Shown: in pieces, positions 5,540 to 14,525 of the stretch
Layout of the letters: every line of letters begins with the position of its first letter
How positions within the stretch are numbered: the stretch's first letter is position 1
Source of the DNA: an uncultured Burkholderiales bacterium
GTDB lineage: Bacteria; Pseudomonadota; Gammaproteobacteria; Burkholderiales; Burkholderiaceae_C
Reading direction: 5' to 3'
DNA length: 16,460 bases
Assembly: GCA_903952885.1 (NCBI GenBank)
Contig: CAJBHE010000146.1
Location: 1-16,460, forward strand
Notes under the pieces: generated by a model
The model's input: only the letters and a program-made list of their open reading frames with translations
Databases searched by the model: none
Told to the model about the DNA's origin: nothing
Program-made: the position numbers and the translations under genes

Positions 5540-6733
5540 ATGGACTTATCAAGCACGCCCCCTATTTTGGTCGAAAACTTCGAACCTGCGCAACGTTTTT
5601 TACGCATCGCAGTTGTGACAGAAACATGGCCACCAGAAGTCAATGGTGTGGCAGTCACCCTCTCCAAACTCATCCACCACTTAGGCCAACGCCAGCACAC
5701 CATTCAGGTGATTCGTCCGCGCCAAGACAAACATGATGCAGGCGTTGAAAACGTTGGGTGGTCTGAACTGTTGCTGCGTGGCTTACCTATCCCAAGATAC
5801 CCTCAACTCAAGCTGGGTTTGCCTAGCAAAAAGGCGCTCATCAAAGCTTGGAGCACGCGCCGTCCAGATTTAGTCCACATTGCCACCGAAGGGCCTTTGA
5901 GTTGGTCTGCACTTCAAGCGGCACAGATTCTTCGTCTGCCTGTAACTTCTGATTTCCGCACCAACTTTCACAGCTACTGCCAACACTATGGCGTAGGCTG
6001 GTTGAGCAAGCCCATTGTGGCCTATTTGCGTAAATTTCATAACCGCACCGCGTTCACCATGGTGCCTACGTTGGCCATGAAGCACCAACTCGAAACCATG
6101 GGTTTCAAAAACCTCAAGGTGGTAGCGAGGGGCGTGGACACGAAACTATTTCACACCAACAAGCGCAGTGACGCCATGCGCGCAAGTTGGGGAGTCACTC
6201 CAGACACCATGGTGATGTTATCCACTAGTCGCTTGGCAGCTGAAAAAAACCTCAACCTCACCATCCAAACCTATCAAACACTTATTGCACAAGGCCGCAA
6301 AGTCAAGATGGTGTTTGCGGGCGATGGCCCCATGCGTGCCATCACAGAGGCCAAATGCCCCGATGCAATTTTTGTGGGCATGTGCACACACGATCAATTA
6401 GCCATACTTTATGCAAGCGCCGATTTGCTACTCTTCCCTAGCCTGACTGAAACTTTTGGCAACGTCACGCTTGAAGCTCTGTCGTGTGGGACACCGGTAT
6501 TGGCCTTTGACTGCGCTGCGGCGGGTGAATTCATCCAGGACCGAAAAAATGGTTGGTTGGTGCCCAGTGACGAACCGCAAACCTACATTCAGCGTGCACT
6601 TGAGATCACCCAAGACAACGCCACACTGGCGCAGTCGAGAGAATTCACCCGTTCCAGCGTGGAACACCTGGGCTGGGATGAAATTGCGGGTCAAGTGGAA
6701 ACCATTTTTCAACGTGCCATCGAGCTGGGATAA
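5540..6733 (+). CDS. GT4-family glycosyltransferase (MgtA/SQD2-like)
   Basis: A 397-residue GT-B retaining glycosyltransferase. The N-terminal domain opens with LRIAVVTETWPPEVNGVAVTLSKLI (residues 21-45; acceptor-side glycine loop). The C-terminal donor domain has TSRLAAEKN (R231 and K236, phosphate contacts), FAGDGP (259-264) and the E-x7-E motif ETFGNVTLE (E304, E312) before ALSCGTPVLAF. The family includes mannosyltransferases such as MgtA and the plant and bacterial glycolipid synthases SQD2/SqdX and DgtA. No signal peptide or membrane span is seen; it probably works at the cytoplasmic membrane face. An ATG at 5474 would add 22 unusual residues (Cys/His-rich, unlike the family) and lies upstream of the PhoB-like box, so ATG 5540 is preferred, though neither has a good ribosome site. 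A phosphate-starvation glycolipid role is inferred from promoter and neighbours; the sugar and acceptor are unknown. Confidence 0.85.
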   Translation: MDLSSTPPILVENFEPAQRFLRIAVVTETWPPEVNGVAVTLSKLIHHLGQRQHTIQVIRPRQDKHDAGVENVGWSELLLRGLPIPRYPQLKLGLPSKKALIKAWSTRRPDLVHIATEGPLSWSALQAAQILRLPVTSDFRTNFHSYCQHYGVGWLSKPIVAYLRKFHNRTAFTMVPTLAMKHQLETMGFKNLKVVARGVDTKLFHTNKRSDAMRASWGVTPDTMVMLSTSRLAAEKNLNLTIQTYQTLIAQGRKVKMVFAGDGPMRAITEAKCPDAIFVGMCTHDQLAILYASADLLLFPSLTETFGNVTLEALSCGTPVLAFDCAAAGEFIQDRKNGWLVPSDEPQTYIQRALEITQDNATLAQSREFTRSSVEHLGWDEIAGQVETIFQRAIELG

Positions 6734-7045
6734 TGTCTCGCATCTTGATTGATTGCTTGATCATCTTGCTTTCATGATTCCATCGAAAGCGACTGATGAA
6801 CCACCCCCATCTGACTGAATGGATTAACGTGGATATTCGGTTTATCTTGGTTTGATTCAGTCATGTGCATCGTGGATGCGGTCTTGGCTACCCCCTTTGT
6901 CAAAGGCTTAATGCAAGACGCAGCTGAAATGCTGCTAACAAAAGAAATTTATCGAATCTGAATTTGAATTTTTCAAATCCATTCATGGTCTAGTCATAAA
7001 TAAAAAATAAGATCTTTTACTTTAAATGTGAGTATGGGTTAGCGC
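6734..7045. other. AT-rich intergenic region upstream of the porin
   Basis: This 312-base gap has no convincing gene. It holds a weak hairpin (GCTTTC 6768-6773 with GAAAGC 6785-6790), a wide inverted repeat (TGACTGAAT 6812-6820 with ATTCAGTCA 6855-6863, 34 bases between) that could be an operator, and a strongly AT-rich final 90 bases that probably contain the porin promoter. No PhoB-like box with the CATC spacing seen elsewhere was found. The porin ribosome site is poor. Confidence 0.5.
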
Positions 7046-8407
7046 ATGAAAAAGAAATCAATAAAAAAACTAACAACAATCACTGGCCAATTCACAGCAA
7101 TAGCGATCAATTTATTTTCTTCCAGTGTATGTTCGGCAGAAGCTATTGAATATGAAGACACGAGCTCTAAATACCAAACTACCTACAACTGGCAAAAACA
7201 CGCAAAATTCAATAATGGCAATACGCCCAATCCGGTAAACAGTCTTTACTCAACATCCGAGAAGATGTACACCTTCTCGACGACAGCGCATTGGGGCATG
7301 CGCACTTGGGAGGGTGGTGAGGCGTACTTCAATCCAGAAATTGCTGCAGGTGTTCCGTTCTCAAACAACTTGATTGGTCTTGGCAGTTTCACAAACGGTG
7401 AGATCACCCGTGCAGGTGGTCCGGACCCTAAGCTATACCGACAACGCTTGTTCTTGCGTCAAACTTGGAACAACGGTGGCGGCACTGAAAAAGTTGAATC
7501 TGATTTCAATCAGATGGCTGGCACTGTAGATAAGCATCGGTTTGTTTTGACTGCGGGCAACTTCTCAACTCTCGACGTGTTTGACGACAACGCCTATGCA
7601 AAAGACCCTCGCACACAATTCATGAACTGGGGCAACTGGACCTACTCGTCGTTCGACTATGCAGCGGATGCGCGTGGTTTTGGGTGGGGTGTTGCAGGTG
7701 AGTGGTACCAAGACGAATGGGTATTGCGTTTTGGTCGTATGACAGGACCTAAAGTACCCAATGGACTGCCTGTTGATTATCAAATAGGCAAACACTACGG
7801 TGATCAGATTGAAGTTGAGCATGCGCACATGATGGGAGATAGTCCCGGCAAGATTCGTGTCTTGGCTTACCGAAACCGCTCTGTGCTGGCTAGTTTCAAT
7901 GATGCAACAGCGTATCGACAAGACCACCAAATGGCTGACCCACAAACTATTTTCAATGTCCGCGATGGTGTCAAAACCAAATACGGCGTAGGCCTCAATA
8001 TTGAACAAGAAATCAGCACAAACGTAGGCTTTTTCTTGCGTGCCATGAAAAGTGATGGACGAACGGAAACCTACGCGTTCACAGAAGTGGATGACTCGTT
8101 ATCCACAGGTCTATTGATCAAGGGAGGAACTTGGGGGCGATCTGATGACACGGTAGGCCTGTCATGGATACGCAACGGACTTTCCAACGATCGTCGTAAA
8201 TTTCTAGAGGCTGGAGGCATTTCGTTTTTTATCGGTGATGGTTCTTTGAAATACAAGCCAGAGAGCATCTTTGAAGGTTTTTACAGCGTCAAGGTCTATA
8301 AGAATACATGGCTAACCGCTGACCTCCAACTCATCAACAATCCTGCCTACAACGCCTCGCGCGGCCCTGTTAGCGTTTATGCATTCCGTATGCACACGGA
8401 ATTTTGA
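7046..8407 (+). CDS. OprB-family carbohydrate-selective porin
   Basis: A 453-residue outer-membrane beta-barrel protein. A signal peptide is clear: basic MKKKSIKK, an apolar stretch (TAIAINLFSSSV) and probable cleavage after VCSA near residue 31. The mature part has alternating polar/aromatic strands with WNNGGGTEKVESDFNQMAGTVDKHRFVLTAGNFSTLDVFDDNAYAKDPRTQFMNW, characteristic of OprB porins, and ends with NPAYNASRGPVSVYAFRMHTEF, the family's C-terminal block with terminal Phe for barrel assembly. OprB porins let sugars and similar solutes across the outer membrane. It appears to be a single-gene unit, facing the TolC-family gene convergently across a 94-base AT-rich gap with no strong terminator. 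Substrate and regulation are not evident. Confidence 0.85.
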   Translation: MKKKSIKKLTTITGQFTAIAINLFSSSVCSAEAIEYEDTSSKYQTTYNWQKHAKFNNGNTPNPVNSLYSTSEKMYTFSTTAHWGMRTWEGGEAYFNPEIAAGVPFSNNLIGLGSFTNGEITRAGGPDPKLYRQRLFLRQTWNNGGGTEKVESDFNQMAGTVDKHRFVLTAGNFSTLDVFDDNAYAKDPRTQFMNWGNWTYSSFDYAADARGFGWGVAGEWYQDEWVLRFGRMTGPKVPNGLPVDYQIGKHYGDQIEVEHAHMMGDSPGKIRVLAYRNRSVLASFNDATAYRQDHQMADPQTIFNVRDGVKTKYGVGLNIEQEISTNVGFFLRAMKSDGRTETYAFTEVDDSLSTGLLIKGGTWGRSDDTVGLSWIRNGLSNDRRKFLEAGGISFFIGDGSLKYKPESIFEGFYSVKVYKNTWLTADLQLINNPAYNASRGPVSVYAFRMHTEF

Positions 8408-8501
8408 TTGATTGATAAATGTAATTTGGTCAAAAGAATTGACACAGGGCAAGCATTTACCCAATAACTCACATCGAACGTATTTTTTAAATTAATTTTT
8501 G

Positions 8502-9803
8502 TTATTCATCAAAATCCCAAATCTGATGAAGATCTAGGTGAATCAATGCCAACAACTCCACAACCTCAAGCTGCATGCGTTCTGCAGCGTTAAGGTTGTC
8601 ACTAGCCATGCGAGCAATCCACAGTACATCAGAAAGACTTCCCTCCCCCAAGGTGTAGGCCTTGACAGATTTTTCTGCAGCCAAAGATTGACGTTGGGCA
8701 GCGGATTTCAAGCTATCGGCAGCTTTGCGCTTGTGTTGAAACTGAATCCACATGCTGTCAAACATGGCACCCAATTGCTGCTCCGCCAGTTGCACTTTAT
8801 CGCTTGCGACTTGCGCATCTGCCACCAGGGCCGTCGCGTGATGAAAGCGTGACGCACCAGGAAACGGCATAGAGAACATCACGCCCGAAATGGTTTCGGC
8901 CCCTGCCCGTTCTCGTCCGCTGAACACGCCTAGCGTAGGATCTGGCAATCGATCACGCAATGCACGATCTGCTGCCAACCGTAAACGTTGTGCATCTACA
9001 CGCATCATGTTCAGTTCGTGGTTTTTAATTAAAAACTCTTGACGCATCACAGCCATAGGTTCATTTAAAGTTGGCAAGCTACCAGACGCGTCTATAGAAA
9101 AACCCTTAGGCAACTGCGTGGGTAGAGCCATACCTATATATCGTCTTGTGAAGGCTGAAGCACTAGATGCCAACTGCGCATCAGCTAGCGCGCGTGCAGC
9201 GGCATTGCGTTCAAACTCTGCATTGGCCAGTTCAGAGTCCAACTGAGAAATTTCTCCATGTTTGAGTTGCACCTGAGTGAGGTGTTGCATTTTGGCTGCT
9301 AAGTCAAACGTGGTGACTGCATTCTTTTGATCAGCCAAGGCGCGAAGGTAGGCAAACCAAAATCGCATCAATTCACGTGCACCTTCGTGCATCGCATCAG
9401 CGTATTCGATATCGGCAAAGGCTTGGGTTTGTGTTGCAAGATCAGCATCTATGCTTCTCTTACCCCAAAAACGCACGGGACGTTCAATGCTCACGATAGA
9501 CTCGCGCAGTCTAGTGCCTGCAGCCACATCTCGACGGTGCTGTGAGGTGCTACGCAATGTGAACTCTGCAGCACCTGAATCAATAACCTTTGCGCGTGCA
9601 GTTCCTGCATCTTTCTTAGATCTGGCGGCTTGCATTAATGGGCTACTCAACAAGCTGTCTTTGACCGCGGCCTCACCCGGTAGGTAAGGTAACAGGGCCG
9701 TTATTGAAGCCACAGCAGCATCCGATAGCTTCTGAGCATTCGCATGACCTAGCGACAACATAACCACACACGCAAATAGAAATGCACTTACAAGATGTTT
9801 CAT
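8502..9803 (-). CDS. TolC/CzcC-family outer-membrane efflux protein
   Basis: A 433-residue outer-membrane channel subunit of a tripartite efflux system. The signal peptide is MKHLVSAFLFACVVMLSLGHANA, and two repeats of long helices with OEP-type features follow (HGEISQLDSELANAEFERNAAARALADAQL and, in the second half, YTLGEGSLSDVLWIARMASDNLNAAERMQLEVVELLALIHLDLHQI). The start at ATG 9803 overlaps the pump's stop as ATGA and has a GGAG site 6 bases upstream. A longer frame to 9842 would add 13 residues before the signal peptide and is rejected. It is the last gene of the efflux operon. Sequence blocks resemble CzcC/CusC relatives, but no lipobox cysteine is present, unlike CusC. Confidence 0.85.
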   Translation of the reverse strand: MKHLVSAFLFACVVMLSLGHANAQKLSDAAVASITALLPYLPGEAAVKDSLLSSPLMQAARSKKDAGTARAKVIDSGAAEFTLRSTSQHRRDVAAGTRLRESIVSIERPVRFWGKRSIDADLATQTQAFADIEYADAMHEGARELMRFWFAYLRALADQKNAVTTFDLAAKMQHLTQVQLKHGEISQLDSELANAEFERNAAARALADAQLASSASAFTRRYIGMALPTQLPKGFSIDASGSLPTLNEPMAVMRQEFLIKNHELNMMRVDAQRLRLAADRALRDRLPDPTLGVFSGRERAGAETISGVMFSMPFPGASRFHHATALVADAQVASDKVQLAEQQLGAMFDSMWIQFQHKRKAADSLKSAAQRQSLAAEKSVKAYTLGEGSLSDVLWIARMASDNLNAAERMQLEVVELLALIHLDLHQIWDFDE

Positions 9804-12800
9804 ACTTTTCTCCAAGGCATGAAGCGCATCAGCAAATGCCAAGGAACGCTTTCTAACGATCCAAACCGTTCAAACAATTTGGGTAGCAACAGTAAAGTCA
9901 ACAAAGTAGAGCTGAGTAATCCACCCGTCACCACAATTGCCAAGGGGCGCTGGATTTCTGAGCCAGGCCCCGTGGCGAACAAGAGTGGGATCATGCCGAG
10001 CGCAGTGATGAACGCAGTCATCAAAACAGGCCTTAACCGCCGCTCAGTTCCAAGCCTCACAACGACATCCATAGACTCGCCATTCAGCAAGCGTTCGTTG
10101 AAGTGCGTGACCATCACGACGCCATTAAGCACAGCAATCCCTAGCAACGCGATAAACCCCACAGATGCGGGCACTGACAAATACTCGCCTGAGACAGCCA
10201 GAGCGACCACGCCACCCACCAATGCGAATGGAATATTCAAGAAAATGATGCCTGCCTGAATAGCCGATCCAAAGGTAAATACCAAGATGGTGAAGATCAG
10301 CACCAAGGCCGCAGGAATGACTAGGCCCAAACGAACTGCAGCACGTTGCTGATTCTCAAACTGACCACCCCACACGATACGTAAATCGCTTGGCAGCTTT
10401 AAAGCTGAAACAGCTTTTTGAGCATCCCCCACAAAGCCAGTCAGATCACGACCATCAACAGAAACCTGAATGCTAGTGAAACGCACGCTTTGTTCGTGGT
10501 CTACCCGGATGGGGCCATCCACCAAACGAATGTCAGCCAAGGCACTTGCAGCCCACACACGGCTATCGGGTGCGGCGAGCTGCAAGTTTTTAAACGCTTC
10601 GGGACTTTGCCGTGTTAACTCATTGCCGCGCAACGTCAGTGGTGTTCGTATGCCGTCTTGCAACACATAGCCAAGTGACTCACCCTCTACTTGATCTTTC
10701 ATAGCTTGCTGTAAGGACTCAACAGAGAAACCCGCTTGGCCCATGGTGGTGCGATTCAAATGCATTGACACGTATTGCAATCCTTCGGCTTTGGGAGCAA
10801 TCACCTCGGCAGCACCGGGAATATTGCGCATAACTTCAGCAATTTGATGAGCGGCTTCGTTCAATTGGCCAAGGTCTGAGCCAAAGATCTTAATGGCGAC
10901 ATCGCCGCGCGTTCCTGTGAGCATTTCAGAGACACGCATTTCTATAGGTTGCGTGAAGCCATAGACCAACCCAGGAAAACCATCCAGCACTATTCGTAAC
11001 GCATCAACAATATCGTCTTTGTTACCGCGCCATTCGCTTTTAGGCTTAAGCACCAAGAATGTGTCGGTCTCATTCAAGCCCATTGGGTCTAGACCTAATT
11101 CGTCAGATCCAGCACGAGCGACGATAGATTTAACCTCGGGCACATTTTCCAAAATAGCCTGCTGCACGCGGGTATCAATCTCAAGCGATGCCTCAAGCGA
11201 GATAGAGGGTAGTTTTTGCAACTGCACCAAGATGTCACCTTCATCCAAAGTGGGCATGAAGGTTTTGCCAATGAAACTGTAGAGAACTACAGCAACAACC
11301 AAAGAAGCGAGCGACACACCATACAACCACTTTGGCTTAGCCCAAACCCGATCGCGCAAGCGCAAATAACCCGCATGAATTTTTCGCATCACCACAGGTT
11401 CGTGCGCACCCTCCTCTTTCAACACCATAGAAGCCAAGGCTGGAATCACACTGAATGCCAACAGTAAAGATGAAGCCAATGCCATGATGATCGTCACTGC
11501 AACCGGTGCGAATAACTTACCTTCTAAACCTTCAAGACTGAGCAATGGCAAGAACACAACGCAAATGATCAACACACCAGATGCAACCGGTTTCACCACT
11601 TCACGTACCGCACTCAGCAGAATTTCAGTCTTTGACAAAGCATGCCCTTTGGGATGTGATGAAAACGCAGTTTCAATGTTCTCCACAACGACCACAGCCG
11701 CATCTACCAACATACCCAATGCAATAGCTAAGCCCCCTAAGCTCATCAAGTTGGCCGTCAAGCCAAACGTGCGCATCAGCAAGAAAGTGCTTAACAGTGA
11801 CAGAGGCAAGGCCACTGCCACCACTAACGCAGCTCGAATGCCACCCAGAAACACATACAAAGTCATACACACCAACACAGCAGCTTCAATCAAGGCGTGA
11901 ATCACCGTATCCGCGGCACGGGTAACTAACTCGCCTCGGTTGTAGAAAGTTTTGACGGTCATGCCTTTGGGCAATCGGGGAGCCATTTCAACCAACTTGG
12001 CATCAACCGCATTGACCAACTGTCGGGCATTCACTCCGCGCATTCCCAGCACTAGACCTTCCACAGCTTCACCTTGACCATTTTGGGTCACTGCGCCATA
12101 ACGCGTGAGTGCGCCATAGCTGACGGTGGCCACATCGTCGAGTTGTACCTTGTTATTACGAGAAGTCATCAAACGCACAGCACGCAAATCGTCCAGCGTT
12201 TTGATTGCGCCTTCTACCCGCACAACCAACGCCTCTTCCCCTGCTGTCAAACGACCCGCACCGTCATTGCTGTTGTTGGAGATCAACGCTTGTCTTAAGT
12301 CGATCATGCTCACGCCCATAGCAGCCATTTTGGAGGTGTTAGGGACTACTTCAAAAGTTCGCACTTCACCACCCAGGGAATTGACCTCGGCCACGCCAGG
12401 GATGGTACGCAGTTCAGGACGAATCACCCAGTCAAGAACGCGACGTTTTTCAGCCAGTCCAAACCCCTCGCCTTCAAGCGTGAACATATAGACCTCGCTC
12501 AGCGGTGTTGTGATTGGCGCCAAGCCACCGCTCACACTCGACGGCAAGTCCCGCATGACGGAGCTCAAACGCTCGGACACTTGCTGGCGGGCCCAATACA
12601 AATCCACACCCTCATCAAAGTCAATAGTGATATCAGCGATTCCATATTTGGATATGGAACGCACGATACGTTTATCGGGAATACTCAGTAGCTCTTGCTC
12701 AATGGGCTTAACAACACGTTGCTCGACCTCTTCTGGCGTCATTCCTGGAATTTTGAGAATAACCTTGGTCTGTGTTGGTGAGATATCTGGAAATGCATCA

Positions 12801-12907
12801 ATCGGTAAATTGAGCCACGCATAAGTGCCAGCGATAAATAATAAGCCTGCGCAGGCTAGCGTGAGGCTACGAAAACGCAGACTCAGACGAATCAGGAGTT
12901 CAAACAT
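9800..12907 (-). CDS. Heavy-metal efflux (HME) RND pump, CusA/CzcA family
   Basis: A 1035-residue proton-driven inner-membrane transporter. Features in order are an N-terminal membrane helix and NLPIDAFPDISPTQTKV; the pore domain with YWARQQV; TM2-TM4 (about 335-410) ending in GMLVDAAVVVVEN, where D402 corresponds to the proton-relay Asp of CusA; FMPTLDEGDILV and DPMGLNETDTFLVLKP, diagnostic of HME-RND; and a second membrane block with FALVGGVVAL and GIAVLNGVVMV. The TM4 motif lacks the DFG of Zn/Co/Cd pumps (HME1) and has the DAA of the Cu/Ag group, but the porter segment VSEMLTGTRGDVAIKIFG is closer to CzcA, so the metal is undecided. ATG 12907 overlaps the fusion-protein stop (TGATG) and has AAGGA 6 bases upstream; GTG 12910 is less well spaced. 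Confidence 0.92.
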   Translation of the reverse strand: MFELLIRLSLRFRSLTLACAGLLFIAGTYAWLNLPIDAFPDISPTQTKVILKIPGMTPEEVEQRVVKPIEQELLSIPDKRIVRSISKYGIADITIDFDEGVDLYWARQQVSERLSSVMRDLPSSVSGGLAPITTPLSEVYMFTLEGEGFGLAEKRRVLDWVIRPELRTIPGVAEVNSLGGEVRTFEVVPNTSKMAAMGVSMIDLRQALISNNSNDGAGRLTAGEEALVVRVEGAIKTLDDLRAVRLMTSRNNKVQLDDVATVSYGALTRYGAVTQNGQGEAVEGLVLGMRGVNARQLVNAVDAKLVEMAPRLPKGMTVKTFYNRGELVTRAADTVIHALIEAAVLVCMTLYVFLGGIRAALVVAVALPLSLLSTFLLMRTFGLTANLMSLGGLAIALGMLVDAAVVVVENIETAFSSHPKGHALSKTEILLSAVREVVKPVASGVLIICVVFLPLLSLEGLEGKLFAPVAVTIIMALASSLLLAFSVIPALASMVLKEEGAHEPVVMRKIHAGYLRLRDRVWAKPKWLYGVSLASLVVAVVLYSFIGKTFMPTLDEGDILVQLQKLPSISLEASLEIDTRVQQAILENVPEVKSIVARAGSDELGLDPMGLNETDTFLVLKPKSEWRGNKDDIVDALRIVLDGFPGLVYGFTQPIEMRVSEMLTGTRGDVAIKIFGSDLGQLNEAAHQIAEVMRNIPGAAEVIAPKAEGLQYVSMHLNRTTMGQAGFSVESLQQAMKDQVEGESLGYVLQDGIRTPLTLRGNELTRQSPEAFKNLQLAAPDSRVWAASALADIRLVDGPIRVDHEQSVRFTSIQVSVDGRDLTGFVGDAQKAVSALKLPSDLRIVWGGQFENQQRAAVRLGLVIPAALVLIFTILVFTFGSAIQAGIIFLNIPFALVGGVVALAVSGEYLSVPASVGFIALLGIAVLNGVVMVTHFNERLLNGESMDVVVRLGTERRLRPVLMTAFITALGMIPLLFATGPGSEIQRPLAIVVTGGLLSSTLLTLLLLPKLFERFGSLESVPWHLLMRFMPWRKV

Positions 12908-14037
12908 CACTCGTCCTTCTGCAGCAGGGCACGCAAGGATGCAACCCCTGCGATTGCAACTTTGCTAGTTTGGGGAAGCACAACTTCGATGAGGGATAAA
13001 TCGTCTGTAGAAGAAATTACATTCACTGTTTTCGCTTCAAAACTCGCGTCATTTGCAACAAAGATCCATGGTTTTCCACGCCATTGAGTCACAGCACGTG
13101 AAGGAACCAACCAATGCGTTCCAGGCTTATCAGAGTTGGCCTTGCCTCTGGGGTGAACGGTGACAGATACGAGCTCACCCGCTAGCAAGCTACCTCTCGT
13201 CGTAATCGTGGCGCGCGCACGAGCTGATTGACTTGCATCGACGGCTCGGCTTACGCCAATGATTTTGGCCTTGGCATTGCGAGAGGCAATGCTGACCTCA
13301 TCACCAACTTGCAACTGCGCAGCTTTCTCGGATGAAAGCTGCAGATCAAGTTGTAATTGAGAACTGTCCGCTAATTTGAACAATATCGCGCCAGCTTCGA
13401 CGCGTTGGCCCACTGAAATAAATGCTTCGGAAACGATGCCGGACAAAGGTGCTTTGAGAATACCCGTGGCATAACCTGAATTGATATCAAAGCGCATGCC
13501 CGAGGCCAATAGCTCAGCCTCACGCGCATGGAATTGGGCTAGCGCAGCCTCTTGCTTGGATCGACTCAACTGCAAACGCACTGCAGGAATGATGCCTTCA
13601 TCAAACATAGCTTGGTCACGTTGGGCGGCAGCAGAGGTATTTTTATAATCAAGCGAAGCTTCGTTGAGTGAGCGGCGCACATCACCCAACATGGGACTCG
13701 TGAAATAGGCCAACGCGGTCCCTACTCTTACCGAATCCCCCACCCCCACCAACACACGTGACACTTGACCGGCGTATGGCGCTGAAACAGTGAGCTCTTT
13801 GCCGGGCGGCATGACCACTGAGCCGCTTGCCAAAATCTGCCCACCAGTTGAAACCTGAACTGCGGCAACCTGGATCCCTAAGCTGGCTTGCTGCTTTGCT
13901 GTGATGCTCAAAAAAATATTGGGGGCATTGGCTACAGGCTGAGCAAGAACTGATTCTTGTACCAGAGCAAATAAAACCCATAACAAGAAGATTCGACTAA
14001 ACGTACGGCCAACAAAAAATGAAAAAAAAGTGAACAT
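12907..14037 (-). CDS. RND efflux periplasmic adaptor (membrane fusion protein)
   Basis: A 376-residue periplasmic adaptor joining the RND pump to the outer-membrane channel. A signal sequence (FSRIFLLWVLFALVQESVLA, cleavage probably before QPVANAPN) is followed by a first beta/lipoyl half (APYAGQVSRVLVGVGDSVRVGTALAYFTSP), a helical hairpin (RRSLNEASLDYKNTSAAAQRDQAMFDEGIIPAVRLQLSRSKQEAALAQFHAREAELL), the second lipoyl half (LKAPLSGIVSEAFISVGQRVEAGAILFKLAD) and a beta-barrel/proximal domain (WLVPSRAVTQWRGKPWIFVAN). The Met-rich N-terminal metal site of CusB is not seen. ATG 14037 is chosen over GTG 14049 because GGAG sits 6 bases upstream of it. It overlaps the pump gene by one base and so is translationally coupled to it. 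Confidence 0.88.
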   Translation of the reverse strand: MFTFFSFFVGRTFSRIFLLWVLFALVQESVLAQPVANAPNIFLSITAKQQASLGIQVAAVQVSTGGQILASGSVVMPPGKELTVSAPYAGQVSRVLVGVGDSVRVGTALAYFTSPMLGDVRRSLNEASLDYKNTSAAAQRDQAMFDEGIIPAVRLQLSRSKQEAALAQFHAREAELLASGMRFDINSGYATGILKAPLSGIVSEAFISVGQRVEAGAILFKLADSSQLQLDLQLSSEKAAQLQVGDEVSIASRNAKAKIIGVSRAVDASQSARARATITTRGSLLAGELVSVTVHPRGKANSDKPGTHWLVPSRAVTQWRGKPWIFVANDASFEAKTVNVISSTDDLSLIEVVLPQTSKVAIAGVASLRALLQKDE

Positions 14038-14099
14038 CACAAACTCCACACATCATCAACTGACAGACGGCGCACATGTCAATGCGCACCCGTTAAAAA

Positions 14100-14525
14100 T
14101 CAGACCCGAAAAGTGGGAGGCGCATGGGTTAGCGGCGGAAAGCCTGGGAGGAAAGCAGAACTGACTGAGCTTTCTGCATCTGACTTAAGCAAGAAGGACA
14201 CAACTTGCACACTCAGAACTGACATGACGAAAAAAGTAGTAATTGATAACCCCTTAGGGTGATCTTTTAAATCTATAGAGATCTGTCGAGAGTAAGAAAC
14301 CTCGACGCCAGCCGCTGCCGATTCTTGTTCATCGTCTTGACTAAAACTCGTCATTACAAACGCAGGCCCTGAGGTAACTGCAAGCAAGTTAACACCAGCC
14401 ATGTGGAAACCTGCAATCTTTGATAAACCGTAATGCGCATGCAAAAAAGGGCTCAAGGCTGATAAAAAGCTGAGCAAAAATGCAAACTGAATGCAAAGAG
14501 ATTTAAATGACTCAAATGATTTCAC
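14100..14525 (-). CDS. Small membrane/periplasmic protein of the metal-efflux operon
   Basis: A 141-residue protein I cannot name. It opens with a hydrophobic signal-like segment (residues 8-29, QFAFLLSFLSALSPFLHA), then HYGLSKIAGFHMAGVN, whose His/Met residues (H30, H32, H42, M43) could bind metal. A second hydrophobic stretch lies at about 95-113 (ITTFFVMSVLSVQVVSFLL), and a Pro-rich tail ends PPTFRV. There is no cysteine. The start is GTG with a poor ribosome site and no better in-frame alternative nearby. It is the first gene of the operon, 62 bases before the adaptor start; that gap contains a small hairpin with G-U pairs. A metal-sensing or accessory role is suggested only by position. 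Similar short proteins with a PFLHAH-like start precede other HME-RND operons in my recollection. Confidence 0.6.
   Translation of the reverse strand: MKSFESFKSLCIQFAFLLSFLSALSPFLHAHYGLSKIAGFHMAGVNLLAVTSGPAFVMTSFSQDDEQESAAAGVEVSYSRQISIDLKDHPKGLSITTFFVMSVLSVQVVSFLLKSDAESSVSSAFLPGFPPLTHAPPTFRV

Noticed and set aside
6896..6913. TTGTCAAAGG-type sequence upstream of the porin as a fifth PhoB box.
   Set aside because: The second half does not repeat the first and the hexamer 10 bases later is TGAAAT, so it does not fit the layout of the other four.
6863..6961. A 32-codon open frame (MCIVDAVLATPFVKG...) in the gap before the porin.
   Set aside because: It has no ribosome site and no recognised relatives, and is short enough to arise by chance.
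9795..10259. Plus-strand frames within the RND pump gene (also 11484-11900 and 12126-12491).
   Set aside because: They are antisense to a clearly conserved RND protein and have Ser/Thr/Asn-rich, low-complexity translations typical of shadow frames.
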